Both the position numbers and the translations under genes were made by a program. A stretch of 64,000 nucleotides of DNA from Elmis aenea (lineage: Eukaryota; Arthropoda; Insecta; Coleoptera; Elmidae), in the NCBI GenBank assembly GCA_947652605.1, contig OX393579.1:22093674-22157673 (forward strand), in the 5' to 3' direction. The notes below the pieces were generated by a model, which was given only the letters and a program-made list of their open reading frames with translations, did not search any database and was not told where the DNA came from. Numbering within the stretch: the first letter of the stretch is position 1; the number at the start of each line of letters is the position of its first letter. Below, piece by piece: positions 34,655 through 46,604 of the stretch.

Positions 34655-35900
34655 TATATACCTATTTATTTTATTTAGGCATGAGTCCTTCTACTGTTGG
34701 GTGTAGGAAAGTTGAGTTGTTGTGCTGACTTTTTTCCATGTTTTTCTGTCTTGTGCAAGATTTTCTATGTCTTTCCATTTGATTTTTCTATCCGCTGCTG
34801 CTTTTTTAACTTCGTCGTGCCAGGTTTTTCTCGGTCTACCTCTTTTGTTTTTTTCCCTGTGCTCTTGCTTCATATGCTTTTCTGGTTAACCTTTCTTCTT
34901 TCATCCTATGAATGTGACCCAACCATCCCAGCTGCCTTTCCTGTATTTTTGTTTCAACTGATTTTATCTTTAATTGTTCTCTATATGTTTCGTTTCTGAT
35001 TCTATCTTTTTTGGTTTTTCCTTGGATTTTTCTTAGATATCTCATTTTTGCTGCATCCACTCGGCTACTATTTTTATTTGTGAGTGTCCATGTTTCACTT
35101 CCGTATAAAAGTGCCGGAGTTACTACCTTTTTGACCACTTCTACTTTTGTTCGTTTTGGGACTTCTCTATTTCCAAAAAACGTTGTTCTTAAACTGTTTA
35201 ATATTCTTACCACATTTCCTGTCCTTTCGCTTATTTCCTTGTCCATTCCTCCATTTTTCTCTATGGTCACTCCTAAATATTTAAAGCTTTCTACCTGTTC
35301 TAACCTAAGCCCATTTAAAGTGATGCTATGCCCTTGGTTCTCTGTTGTAACGATCATAGTTTTAGTTTTTTTGGTATTTATTTTCATATTAATTTTTTCC
35401 AATTTCAGGTTTAGAGTTTCTAAATTATGTTGCAGATTTTTTTCCGTTTTCGCGACTAAGACCATGTCGTTTGCGAAAATTAGCTCCGTTATGTTTATTT
35501 TTTCCATTTTCCAGTTGCCTAGGTGAAACGGTCTCATTTTTTGTTATACTTCTTTAATTCCCCCATTTATGACCACTGAGTTTTAAGCCATTTTTTGTTT
35601 CAAACTCTTCATTCTTCATTTTGTGTTCTTATAATATTTACTGTTTTTTCGTACATCGCTTTTATTATGTCGATTGTTTCTATTTCTATTCCCTTCCTTC
35701 TTAGGCCCCTCCATACGTCTTTTCTTTTGATTTTATCAATACTTTTTCCAAGTCTATAAAACATAAATGTATTTCTTTGTTTTTTGTTAATCTCTTTTCT
35801 ATCGTTTGTCTTAATATAAAGACTGGGTCTTGTGTACTCCTTCCTCTTCTGAAACCGCATTGGAATTCTTCTGTATACCTTGACCTTAAAAACTTCAAAA
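34655..35900 (-). pseudogene. RTE-like LINE reverse transcriptase, 5'-truncated and broken
   Basis: The minus strand encodes the second half of an endonuclease/reverse-transcriptase polyprotein. From the 5' side: EEFQCGFRRGRSTQDPVF and EIHLCFIDLEK (35898-35740); after a frameshift within motif A, DKIKRKDVWRGLRRKG and AMYEKTVNIIRT (to about 35615); then a short internal deletion that removes the GLRQG..SPLLF region; then KMEKINITELIFANDMVLVA, VESFKYLGVTI, LLYGSETWTL, MRYLRKIQGKTKKDRIRNE, QLGWLGHIHRM (35537-34836); and, after another frameshift, RGRPRKTWHDEV ending near 34691. The strings RDRIRN, LGHxxRM and RGRPRxxWxD are typical of the RTE-type C terminus. Motif C reads FAND instead of FADD, so a catalytic aspartate is lost. 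The 3' end is near 34655 in an AT-rich tail. The copy is a dead 5'-truncated insertion. Confidence 0.88.
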
Positions 35901-36189
35901 GAAAGGCACTATCGGCTTTTGAAAATTGTCAAATGTCAACACGGGGTAAGATTTGGTTGACTACAGAACTAATCCTACCGTGTTTCGCACGAGTCATGTG
36001 TTTTGTATTCTTGCGCTGTTTATAAACCTTATTCAGTCAAGATTTTTTTTGCAGATAAAAATTGGACGTTTACAGACAAAACTAATTTGTGTTACTTTAA
36101 TCGTTCCCGTTTCTGTTAACAAAAAAATCGATTAACATCGTTATTTTGTTTTTGTTTTAAAAGTTTTCATTGTGTTCTCATCCTCGAAA

Positions 36190-36292
36190 AAACTAAATGA
36201 AAAAAGAGTCGGGAGTCGGTAATTTTTCTGATTCCCGACTCCTCAAAAAAGCTGCGACACCTCTACTCCCAACTCCGACTCCCCATCCTTGT
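36190..36292. mobile_element. Orphan hAT-type right end with GAGTCGG motifs
   Basis: Repeated GAGTCGGGAGTCGG and CCCGACTCC, CCAACTCCGACTCC strings lead to CCCCATCCTTG, which resembles a hAT right terminus. No left end or 8-bp duplication was found; the element seems truncated. Confidence 0.45.
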
Positions 36293-36299
36293 TAAACAG

Positions 36300-37800
36300 T
36301 GCACTTGCAAAATATTATCCGCTGAATAAACCTCGTGCTTTGATAAATTATAATAATTTTGTTTTTAACCCACTTGAATGTGTTGCCTTTAGATTAACGG
36401 TTCTGTCTCGGCGTGGGGCTGCTACCAAGCAACACGTTCTCTTCGCAACAAGACAAAATTGCTGCAAAATTATCAATGCCCTAGAGTCATTTTTATTGAG
36501 TTTTGTGCAGAAAACTTCAGCGAATTGAGAAATTATTTTGTTGAAAACAGTGAATATTAAACTGTATTTAGTTATAAAAATATTAGGAGTAAAAAAATTC
36601 AAAAACCAGAAAATGTTATGTAAGGAGTAAGGAATTTTAGTCGGGTAACTTATATTGTTCTTCCTTATGGGATATTTAAAATTCTTTAAACATACACATA
36701 CTTCATCTATTGCCTGTATATTGATTTTAAAGTTCGTGATGATTTTATTGACCACCAGCTTATAAATTTGTATATCATCAAATAACTTCAAAAACGAAAA
36801 ATTCTTTACTGGTGCATACATAAGTTTTCCCTGGACGCCGCATAACCCTTGCAATGCCTCAGAAGCTGAGCCGCTTAGTCTATTCACACGTGAATACTGA
36901 ACCAAGATTACAACTGGAAAAATAACTAATATATTCATGATTATTAATAAGAAAACTTCCGGTTACAAGTTTTTAGCTGATTTCAATGCACTCTACCCAG
37001 CAGATTGTACCTATATTTAACAAACGCGTTTAAACAAGTTTAGTTTAATTAATTACAAACAGTTTCGTACAAAATACAGTTTTACATTTAATACCCGACA
37101 GTTAGTGATTTGTTTATCCAGAGGATCTAGATTTCTGATCGCAATTCTGATTCTAGTGTGTAACACCGAAATTTGTATGTCTTTATATTTTGCACTTCGC
37201 CCGTATTTTTTATTTCGGAATTTTATTAAAATCATTTTCTTATGTTTGTGTCATCCTGTTAAAGCCGAGATTTTCAATTATCCCGGGAAGTCCCAATCTC
37301 GAGCGATCAACTGTTTTTTGCAGAAATAATGGAATGAAAATAAATCACGAATAAGCGCTCGTCTTTGTCGAAAATCAATGTTTTAAAGAGCGTTAGTAGA
37401 TAATTTTATGTAAATGAGAAAATATAGTCAATCAATAATTTAATCATAGATTAAACTAAACACGCATCGTAGTATCCGTGACATTTAAACTAAGTTTATG
37501 TGGTTTAACCACATTGTTTAAAAGCCATGTATAATTAATATGGTTGCTTCTTCAATATAAAAAAGACCCAAACCTGTAAACTTAATCTATAAACACTTCA
37601 AAATTTAAAAAAAAATATTTACAAATACATACTTTTTTTTTATTCCACTGAGCCGTTATAAATAAACAATGTGTTGACGTAAGCAATAATGCCTCATTGT
37701 GTTTTAAATTATAAATCGATAAAAACAACATTCTTTTTTATCTTGATAAAAACAAAATTCTGTACGAAATATTACTTTTAAATACTTAAGATCTGTGTAC
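36300..37800. other. No confident gene
   Basis: A minus-strand frame of 196 codons (36938-36348) starts with a hydrophobic stretch (MNILVIFPVVILVQY) and is the longest uninterrupted frame after the LINE. I recognise no family in it, and its composition is that of AT-rich random sequence (many N, I, K, F). An overlapping plus-strand frame lies at 36289-36528. I leave both as unassigned. Confidence 0.3.
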
Positions 37801-37805
37801 CTATA

Positions 37806-38675
37806 CTGCGTGATTCAGTTTGACTGTCGCACCTCCATAACTTTGTTATTTTAAGAAGAAACCCCTATAAACCTTATATTTTTGTAAATCGAGAAAAATT
37901 CACTATCGTCTGACGTTCAAATATTTTTTCTAGTAATTTTTTTTTTGAAATTTCATAGTATACTTTTTCAATTGATTATAATAGAGAATTAAATACTAAA
38001 TTATGATAGTGTATTAAAAAAATTAGCATGCATAGGAACAATTTTAAGAAACATAAGTTTAAAAGTTATTTATTATTTTCACAAAATTGTTGTATTTGAC
38101 TTAAAAAAACACGATCGCTGTAGTAATTGACAATTTGTAACTTGTCTAATTGTGTTTTATTATTTTTCGAAAAAAAAATATTATTTTGTGAGTATTAAAT
38201 TGCAAATGTACCTTCTGTCAATTTGTTTCTGTTAGTGTGTACTTAAAGCGTTTCAATTTAACACTAACAAAATAATGATTTTACGGCAAAAGATAATAAA
38301 ACACAATTAAACAAGTTATAAAGTGTCAATTAGTACAGCGATCGTGTTTTGCTTAGTCAAATACAACGATTTTGTGAAAAATAATATAAAAACTTTTAAC
38401 CTCATTTTTCGCAAAAATTTTCCTATGTATGCTTATTTTTTTAATACTTTATCGGATTTAGAATTTAATTGTCTATCAAAATCAATATAAAAAAAAACAT
38501 GTTAATTAAAAAAAAAAGGTTGACAATCTCCAGTCAGACATATTTCATCGTAAAAAAATATTTGAATGTCATTCGATAGAGATTTTCTACGATTTACAAA
38601 AATATAAGGTTTATAGAAGTTACCTCTTAAAATAACAAAGTTATAGGGGCGCGACAATCAAACTGAATTATCCTG
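37806..38675. mobile_element. TA-palindrome, family E, complete copy
   Basis: The left end CTGCGTGATTCAGTTTGACT and the right end AAACTGAATTATCCTG are flanked by TA on each side. The arms (GTCGCACCTCCATAACTTTG, AAACCTTATATTTTTGTAAA) meet near 38240 with CGATCGCTGTAGTAATTGAC facing GTCAATTAGTACAGCGATCG. A half copy is at 14481-14850. Confidence 0.85.
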
Positions 38676-38679
38676 TATA

Positions 38680-39360
38680 TCATATAAAATTAGGAATATA
38701 ATAATAACGATTATTAGGTCAAAAGTACTCTCTAGAATAGTGTGGCATATCGACAGCCTTATGTACAAATGTTTAATTTGCAATTAGTTACGTCTTTGCT
38801 TTTCTTCCAATGATATGTTATTTTAATATCACACCGCGCTACAAGTTAATGAAGCAGCCATCATAATTATCACCATGTTAAACACAACGTAATAGTTCAA
38901 GTTATTATAATCGTAAATACAGTATATTGTTAAATAGTGTTCTAAAAATAGGCGTTTGATAGAGGATATAAAAAGCGACCTTTACAAAAACATCTTGAAA
39001 TGCGTTTTACGTTGACGTAGAAGCAATAATTTAGCATACAACATGAGCTTTAAGAATTTTTGATACGATCTGTACAATTAGCAATTTCTTGCAAATTGAC
39101 ATAAACTTTTATGAGTTATTTTCCCTTCGCGAAAACTAAATAAAAACGTTAAATATGCAGAGAATTCGACTTATGGTGCAGAAAATTGCGTTCGTGACTT
39201 ATTTTAGACCGATATACGCCCAAACTGGGTGAAAGTGTACATAAACAATTTTAAATAATAAAAAAATTTAGCTAATAAATGTTTTAAAAATCCAATTTAA
39301 ATGTCTAAATATCATGATTTTTTAATAAAATATTTTGTTGTAATATTGGATATGTTACTG
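38680..39360. other. No identifiable feature
   Basis: AT-rich; nothing recognised. Confidence 0.4.
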
Positions 39361-39365
39361 TACAA

Positions 39366-40075
39366 CAGGGTGATTCAAATTCGACGGCGACCATGGGGAT
39401 TTCGCTTATTACTGAAGATAGAGGGTAGGTTCAAATTTGGCAAAGTTGCTAAAGTTTATGCTCATCAATAATATCAAAACAGATTTGAAATATCTTCAAC
39501 TATTTTTTAAAAAATTGAAAAAAAACTGAAAAAATCACTTTTCGTTTTACTAACGTTTTAATTTCTTATGGGCGACAAACTTGATTTTCATCTAGTTATT
39601 AGATATGTTAAATAAATGAAAATCCTTTTTTTTTTTAAATAAATACGTTGTTTATGTAAATAATATAATCATGTAATACATTTTTTAATCAGAAAAAAAG
39701 TTCTAGCTAACTAAGTAGATGAAAATGAAGTTTGTCGCCCATAAGAAATTAAAAAGTACCTATAAAACAAAACGGAATCGGCACAGCAAAAAATTGATAG
39801 CACCATTATAAGTAAAATAAAAAGTGGCCCTGTAAAAATGTTAACAGATTTAAAAAAAAAATTATAAATAAAAAAGTTATAGCAAAAAAACGAAGTCATT
39901 TTTTCAGTTTTATATTTTATTTTTTATTTTTTCAAAAACAAATAAAGATATTTCAAATATGTTTTGATATTATTGATGAGCATAAAATTTAGCAACTTTG
40001 CCAAATTTAAACCTACCCTCTATCTTCAGTATTAAGCGAGATCCCCATGGTCGCCCTCGAATTTGAATCACCCTG
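39366..40075. mobile_element. TA-palindrome, family G
   Basis: The left end CAGGGTGATTCAAATTCGAC and the right end GAATTTGAATCACCCTG enclose arms sharing GACCATGGGGAT-TCGCTTA, TAGAGGGTAGGTT-AAATTT and GGCAAAGTTGCTAAA. TA follows the right end; the left flank reads AA, probably mutated. The arms are homologous to the outer arms of 61254-62791. Confidence 0.87.
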
Positions 40076-40111
40076 TATGTCATCGGTGAAAGTTAGGCTA
40101 TTTAATATATA

Positions 40112-41929
40112 CAGGGTGAGTCACGACGGACGCGTCGGAGTTTTATGGCCAAACGGTTTATATTTTCTAATTTCTGTCGCTGTTAGATTATGTAAGTCAA
40201 TAAGGGCTACATTTTAAAAATATTTTTAAATATACAGGGTGCTCCAAAAAAGAGTGGCATATCAAAGTTATACTTTTTCTTATGGAACACCCTGTATATT
40301 TTTACATTTTTGGATTTCTCTTTAAATTTACTTCAAAAAATGTATAAGGTTATATGGGTCTAAAGTCAACCGTTTTCGTGAAAATTGCATTTTCATGAAA
40401 ATACAGTATTTTCAAAAATTTTCAACATTTAAAAACTTTGAGAAGTCTGAAGAAATTCGCTTGGAGATAAGATTGACAATAGATTATGTAACACTTTTTA
40501 CCACCTACATTTTTAAAATATTATACAGGGCGTTTTTTACGCTTGGTCAAACTTGTGAAACTTTAAACATCGATAACTCATTTTTTTTAAATACAACACC
40601 CTAAATTTTTTTATATCGTCTTATAGAAAATTTAATTCTCTTTCGAAAACATTAAGGCTGTTTTTCACCTAAAATTGATATTTTCCGAGATATCGCGATT
40701 TTATTGTTAATTATTAGGGCAAAGTAATATTTTCAAGTAGGCTATGAAGGTAGAAGCGGTAATTTGAAACAATTGAAAGAAAAAACAAGAAACTTATAAT
40801 TTTGTCGTGTTCCTACACATTTTTGACATTTTTTTAATAAGAAAGTTGTAGTTTTACCAATTTTACGTTTAAATAGAGGTTTCTTATCAGGGCCACAATA
40901 TTTTTCATATAATTGAGTTTGATCGTTTGCCAAGTCCTAAAAACCGATTGATAATGTATTAGGTACGCGAACGGAACGCTGATTTTAAAAAAAAGTAATA
41001 CTGACTTGTCTAATTTTACATTTAAAAAAAAAACATGGTTGGTACTGTTTTCGGTAGAGTGTCGTAGTGTCGTATCGTAAACAGACAAAAATTGGTTTAT
41101 AGGATTTAGTAATTATCTTATAACACTGGTCTAATAAATAAATGCATAAATAATTTTAAAAACTCTCTATTTAAACGTAAGTATGGTAAAACTACAACTT
41201 TCCTATAAACATATGTCAAAAGTGTGTAGGCAAACGATAAAATTATAAGTTTCTGTTTTTTTTTCAATTGTTTCAAATTACCGCTGTCTACCTTCATAGC
41301 CTACTTGAAAATATTACTTTGCCCTAATAATTAACAATAAAATCGCGATATCTCGGAAAATATCAATTTTAGGTGAAAAACAGCCTTAATATTTTCGAAA
41401 GAGAATTAAATTTTCTATAAGACGGTATAAAAAAATATAGGGTGTTGTATTTAAAAAAAATGAGTTATCGATGTTTAAAGTTTCACAAGTTTGACCAAGC
41501 GTAAAAAACGCCCTGTATAATATTTTAAAAATGTAGGTCGTGCAAAGTGTTACATAATCTATTGTCAATCTTATCTCCAAGCGAATTTCTCCAGACTTGT
41601 CAAAGTGTTCAAATGTTGAAAATTTTTGAAAATACTGTATTTTCATGAAAATGCAATTTTCACGAAAACGGTTGACTTTAGACCCATATAACCTTATACA
41701 TTTTTTGAAGTAAATTTAAAGAGGAATCCAAAAATGTAAAAATATACAGGGTGTTCCATAAGAAAAAGTATAACTTTGATATGCCACTCTTTTTTGGAGC
41801 ACCCTGTATGTTTGAAAATATTTTTAAAATGTAGCCCTTATTGACTTACATAATCTAACAGCGACAAAAGTTCGAAAATATATACCGTTTGGCCATAAAA
41901 CTCCGACGCGTCCGTCGTGACTCACCCTG
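40112..41929. mobile_element. TA-palindrome, family H, 1.8 kb with modular arms
   Basis: The left end CAGGGTGAGTCACGACGGAC and the right end GTCCGTCGTGACTCACCCTG are both flanked by TA. Arms of about 880 bp are nearly identical and meet near 41000. Each arm contains further CAGGGTG/CACCCTG boundaries: CAGGGTGCTCCAAAA (40236), ACACCCTGTATATTT (40288), CAGGGCGTTTTTTACGC (40527) and CAACACCCT (40594), mirrored in the right arm. The inner modules (GGTTATATGGGTCTAAAGTC, ACGCTTGGTCAAACTTGTGA) match those of 56793-58700. No transposase coding is recognised at the centre. Confidence 0.92.
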
Positions 41930-41934
41930 TAGAA

Positions 41935-43240
41935 TATGATTATGATTTGTATTATTTTTGTTTGTATTATAGTTGTTGTATTTGCATTGTCAAATAAATA
42001 AGATATCTACTAACGAGTCGACGAAAGTACCAGGAAGAGTACCTATAGATTTTGTTTATGAGATATAACAATATTCGCTACGAAATCTTAATTAGTCACA
42101 TAGTATTTGTTCATGGCCGACTGGGACCTAATAATTTTTGACATGTACCTATATCGAGAAAAATCAGAAAGCCGGTAAAGATGAAAGAATTATCTGATTT
42201 TGATTGTAAACTAAACCAAAGCTACCTATATTTGAAAAAAAAAATGAATACATTCTTTGTAATAAACAATACATTAATTTAAATTTACCATTTATTTTAA
42301 TTTTATATATTAGTTGATATTATTTGATGTTTGACAGAGTTATTTTCAGTAGTAATATAACAAGTGCATTGAAAATTATCGATAATTTTTGTTAAATATG
42401 CCCGAATGCAACTTGCATGAGTGAAGATTTGTCAAAAATTATAGATTATTTGCAATGCACGAGTTATATTTTGTCAGAAAATTTCCTTCACCTAACCCCT
42501 AACCTATCTGTCAAATTAAAATGTTGTTTAAAGTATACCTACTACTTACTGCGATTGTTATTATTAATAGATCATTTATAACTAATTTTTAATTCAAGAA
42601 TTATATTTTAATAAAAATTAATGAACCAAATAGTATTTAGGTACATACATAATCTGTTATGTCAAATTTTACAAATACTGTCAGAGTGGTGTGTCAGGGG
42701 TGTGGTTTAATCTATATCAAAGTAACGTTATTGGTCGCCGACATCTGTCAAAAAATTATCAAGACTAAAATACCTTATTCCCTCTCCAAATTTATATTTA
42801 CAACCAATCAAAAACTCAGATTTCTTAGAAACGACCAATAAACGCATGAAAATCTGTTAATTGCGAAAAGTAAATGATCAGTGTATGATTATGTTTATTG
42901 GCCGTTTAAAAGAAATCTGAGTTTGTTATTGGTCGAAAACGCAAATTTGACAGGAGGATCAACTCCTGGCAGAGGAATGTAAAATTATTACCGTGTAATA
43001 TTGCTGCTATTGGTAGTCTCTAAAAGATTTAAGATTAGTGATTGGTTGAAAACGCAAATTTGACAGGTGAAGGGAATTTTCAAAATCAAACAAGCTAGTA
43101 ATGACCTTTGAAACACCCGTGTAATTCAAACATTTATATAACATGCAATTTGTTAAAACAAAACTTAAACCGAGATCTGCTGAGCCGGTTAAATTAAGTA
43201 TAACCAGAAAAAAACCCAAACGGGCCAAATATACATCACG
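41935..43240. other. Unassigned; one inverted repeat and one 28-bp direct repeat
   Basis: AATATAACAAGTGCATTGAA (42355) faces GCAATGCACGAGTTATATTT (ending 42472), an inverted repeat of about 40 bp per arm. ATTGGTCGAAAACGCAAATT and ATTGGTTGAAAACGCAAATT, each followed by TGACAGG, lie at 42929 and 43041. No gene or element class assigned. Confidence 0.45.
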
Positions 43241-43249
43241 AGATTACGA

Positions 43250-43594
43250 CAGTGATGTCAAACCAGTAGCTGGCGGGCTCCTGGTAGTCCCGGGGCTATG
43301 TCAAGGCGCCCACCAGCAGTTTTTCAAATTAGAAGTGGAAATATTGGATTAAAAATTAATTACCGTAGACGCTGGTCTGCGTGCACACATTGGCCGACGC
43401 TTGCTAACTTTTTGCTTTAGTAATTTAGTACAACGTTCGTGGGATTGTTACTAGCGTAAGTGGTAACACCAGTCGTAGACAGGGGGACTGCAGTTAAGGA
43501 GCCCACCAAAGTTTTAAAATAGCAAAGGTGCCAAACTAAGTTTTAAAATAGCAAGGTAGCCAGCCCTCAGCCTCAAAAATGTTGGACATCACTG
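43250..43594. mobile_element. hAT MITE (CAGTGATGTC type)
   Basis: The left end CAGTGATGTCAAACCAG and the right end (reverse complement CAGTGATGTCCAACATTTTT) are flanked by GATTACGA (43242-43249) and CATTACGA (43595-43602), 7 of 8 alike. It is 345 bp. AGTTTTAAAATAGCAA is repeated near the right end (43512 and 43539). Confidence 0.88.
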
Positions 43595-43599
43595 CATTA

Positions 43600-44815
43600 C
43601 GAATCGGATCTAAACTGATTTTTTAGCAGTTTTCGTCCCTGGTATTTAATGAAAGACTTATATCATAAGCGTACGCCTCGAGTCTCAATATTAACGCGAT
43701 GACGTCTCGGAACCAAAAACATATTTGAATTTTCGATTTCCGCAAGGTACCGGTTTGCGAAGTGTGGTGTTGTATCTTATTAAAAAAATATATTAACTTT
43801 CCTCTAAGGTCCATTGATCTTGTGCACAGCACAGTCTTGAAATAAATCAATGAGCTACTAAATTTGTAGGAAACAACAAATCATTTTCATCGTCTGCGCA
43901 ACATGTTATTAGTGTGCCATAGTTAGATGACATTTTTTTAACTTCAACAGAGACTGTTTCATAAACATCTAGATTTAAATTTGCTACACAAACGAAAAAT
44001 AGCTTGTTAAGAATTTTTAAGCCATGTACCTGCACCATCAGAAAATTGTTCTCATATAAAAGCTTATTAACTTAATTTAATAAGAAACTCATCAATATGT
44101 ACTTATAAAATCAAATGTCAAACAAAATGTAAATTAAATCCACGAGTCTTCTGTAACTTGAAACTAAATTAACTGCGCAACTGCTTCAAAATATTTACAA
44201 ACCAGAGCATTAGATTTCATTAAAGCCCTTGACATGGTCATTAACACAATTAGTTTGTTAAAACATGCATCAAGAAAATTCCAGGTGTAAAAAACTTTGT
44301 AAATAATTCATTTCAATAAATTTAATGCGAATTATTTGCCAGATGTAAACAAACAACGAAAAGTCAACTAATGAATTTAAAACATTCAGTTCTTGCAGAC
44401 TTCACAGTTCAAAACAAGAAACATTGGTTTGTTCAAAATTACAACATTGTACTGCGATTTTCGCTACGTGAATCCTAAAAATATTTCTGAAAAGCATTAC
44501 AAAATTCCAATATAATTTAAAAGATGCAGGTTGAAAAATTAAATATAGAGACGAGTTTTTTATCCGAAAACCTTTTTCTACTTAAAAAAAAAAAAAATTT
44601 TGTCGAATAAATTACCGAAGAAAAGTTATTTTATGAAAAATTAAACTTATTATTTTGGTAATGTGTTGCAAAATTTTATTTTACCATCGCAAACCTTTTA
44701 TAGTTTGATTTAACTTCCATTTTTACAACATGTGGGGTACATGTTCATCTTGAAGAACATGGAGATCTTGGAAAGTATTTAAGTTAAAAGGAAGTTGGTA
44801 AAGTAGTGCATTTCC
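43600..44815. other. No identifiable feature
   Basis: Short frames only; nothing recognised. Confidence 0.4.
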
Positions 44816-44820
44816 TTATA

Positions 44821-45309
44821 CAGCGGAAGCCGCTTATAACGCGTATTCGGATACACCGCGGGCCATTATTGCGTCCCTTTTATTTTGACGCGTACAGCGT
44901 AAAAAAAACAGGCTGTAAGGCAAAATTAAAAAAACAAAATGGAGATGATGTTTAAATATTTCACACAATGATTTATGATGGTGAACAAAGGGTATTTTCA
45001 TTTGATTTGTTTTACTAAATACGTATGTATTTTCAAAAGATGTGTAATTTTTTCGTTTTTGAATATGTTTTCTAGTATTTGAACAGGGTTTATTTTATAT
45101 TTAACTAAATTAAAAGTCCTACACCTAAACAGTGGAAGCGGGGCTTAGGACTAAATAAAAATAATAAAACTAAATAATTTAAAAAAATAATTATTGTAAT
45201 AATTGTTCATAATAAAAATATAAGAATTTTCAACAATTCGGTTAAACCACGGTTTCATACAACGCAGGTCGGATACACCTGCAAACCCGCGTTATAATCA
45301 GTTTTTCTG
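44821..45309. mobile_element. Possible pogo/Tigger-like MITE remnant
   Basis: The left end, after TTATA, is CAGCGGAAGCCGCTTATAAC. Towards the right CGCGTTATAATC leads to TTTTTCTG. Both ends carry a TATAACGCG core and TCGGATACACC (44849 and 45270). TATAACGCG close to a CAG terminus is common in pogo-type elements. The right terminus lacks a clear TA, so the assignment is tentative. Confidence 0.4.
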
Positions 45310-45439
45310 TTTTTCATACAAATCTGAACGAAATTTTGAAATATCGTGAAAAACAGAATAATTTTGTTTTAAATTTCAGATAGGTTGTACTTACTTTAGT
45401 ATTTACGGATATTAGAAAGCACCAACTGCATGCCATTGT

Positions 45440-45765
45440 TAAATTGATCTAGCCAACTTGGTATCTAATTGAGGATAGTCAACTTTTTTATTTCATATAA
45501 ACGCCATATTGGATTTTATTTACTTTATTTTAATGAATAAAACTTAAGCGGCATATCGTGGTTTTCTTCGTTGTGGAAGTTCATTTATACAACTTTATTA
45601 CGATGACAAGTAATGGGTTTTCAAAATTTTAAGTTTGTTGAGTGGTTGTCATGGTAACGAAATAAACTACAATGACCGGCCCACGTGATTTATAGTGGTT
45701 GTTGTCCAAAAACTCTAGCTATTATAATAATCCCAACGCTTGAATTTCAAACATCCTGTACCTAT
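45440..45765. mobile_element. Decayed fragment of the foldback family at 61254
   Basis: GACAAGTAATGGGTTTTCAA, GTTTGTTGAGTGGTTGTCAT and TTTATAGTGGTTGTTGT match, inverted, the central part of 61254-62791 (61700-61830). It ends TTGAATTTCAAACATCCTG followed by TA, a mutated CACCCTG end. Confidence 0.6.
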
Positions 45766-45769
45766 ACAA

Positions 45770-46165
45770 CATGGTCCGTTTTCAAATTTTCATCCGTTTA
45801 TTTTTAATATTCGTAATAAAAATATAGAGCAAATATTTTTTCCTAATACATATACCTAATAATAATAAAATTATATAAAATTTATTTTTCTGAAATAGTT
45901 ATTTCACATTTTATCGGACCATTGGAGGTACGCGAAAGGGTGTCGAGGGGTATATACGTTTACATTGTGGCATGTTCAAGCTGTAGAAATGTAGTTAGAT
46001 AAAATAAAATAATTTAAAACTACCTCAAAGAAGTCCCATCTTTTGCCGAAAAAGGAGTACGAAATGGTGGTCAGTTTGGTAAACACTGCCAAAGACTATA
46101 TCTTTACGGAATGCTTTAAAAGCTTATCCCTTATCCGACATCATCGGTAAATCGTGTTAAAAATT
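45770..46165. other. No identifiable feature
   Basis: AT-rich; nothing recognised. Confidence 0.4.
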
Positions 46166-46170
46166 ATTTT

Positions 46171-46598
46171 TTCTGCGTCCGTCCAAAAATCTGTTGTTTC
46201 CGATCAATTTTTAGGCTTGAAAATACATCTTTACTGGCCTAGGCCAGAAAGTAACTGGTTGCCATAGTAATGAGTTGTCTTTACCGGCCTAGGCCGGAAA
46301 GTAGCTGGTTGCCATGGTGATGAGTAGTTTTGTTGATTTGCGCTGTCAAACAAGCGTCATTATACCACCAAGCGAGTTTTTACCTGTGGTTTGTTAAGTT
46401 ATTGTTTAATTATTATGGATGGTGACGATAGTGATTTTGGTATCACTGGTGGACGCAGAAAAAATATTGTACGTAACATACCCGTAAAGTGTCTTTACAG
46501 GACTCGTATGCTTTCAGGACTCGCCTACGGCTCGTCCCAAAACTGTCGACTCGTCCAGTAAAGTACCACTTTGCGGTCCTGTTACATAAATAACTATT
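46171..46598. repeat. Dispersed repeat module 2, copy 2
   Basis: Matches 8223-8624 closely: TTGTTTCCGATCAATTTT, ACCGGCCTAGGCCGGAAAGT, TTGATTTGCGCTGTCAAACA, GACTCGTATGCTTTCAGGAC. CCGGCCTAGGCCGG is a perfect palindrome here. Module 1 is absent. Confidence 0.8.
46415..46561 (+). CDS. Short open frame in repeat module 2 (48 codons), function unknown
   Basis: The homologue of the frame at 8463-8618. It starts MDGDDSDFGITGG, then has an in-frame insertion (RRKNIV) before RNIPVKCLY and MLSGLAYGSS, and stops at TAA 46559-46561. An 18-base length difference that keeps the frame is suggestive of coding selection, but only two copies can be compared here. No domain is recognised; an exon of a lost TE protein is possible. 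Confidence 0.3.
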   Translation: MDGDDSDFGITGGRRKNIVRNIPVKCLYRTRMLSGLAYGSSQNCRLVQ

Positions 46599-46604
46599 AA
46601 ATAA

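Noticed and set aside
35011..35526. 171-codon plus-strand frame
   Set aside because: It is the complementary shadow of the RTE-like reverse transcriptase on the minus strand.
36348..36938. 196-codon minus-strand frame
   Set aside because: No recognisable domain, AT-driven composition, overlapping frame on the other strand; open by chance is the simplest reading.
40395..41646. Paired frames beginning MKIQYFQKFSTF in the two arms of the palindrome at 40112-41929
   Set aside because: Identical by palindromy and composed of the non-coding arm modules; the related palindrome at 56793 does not keep the frame.
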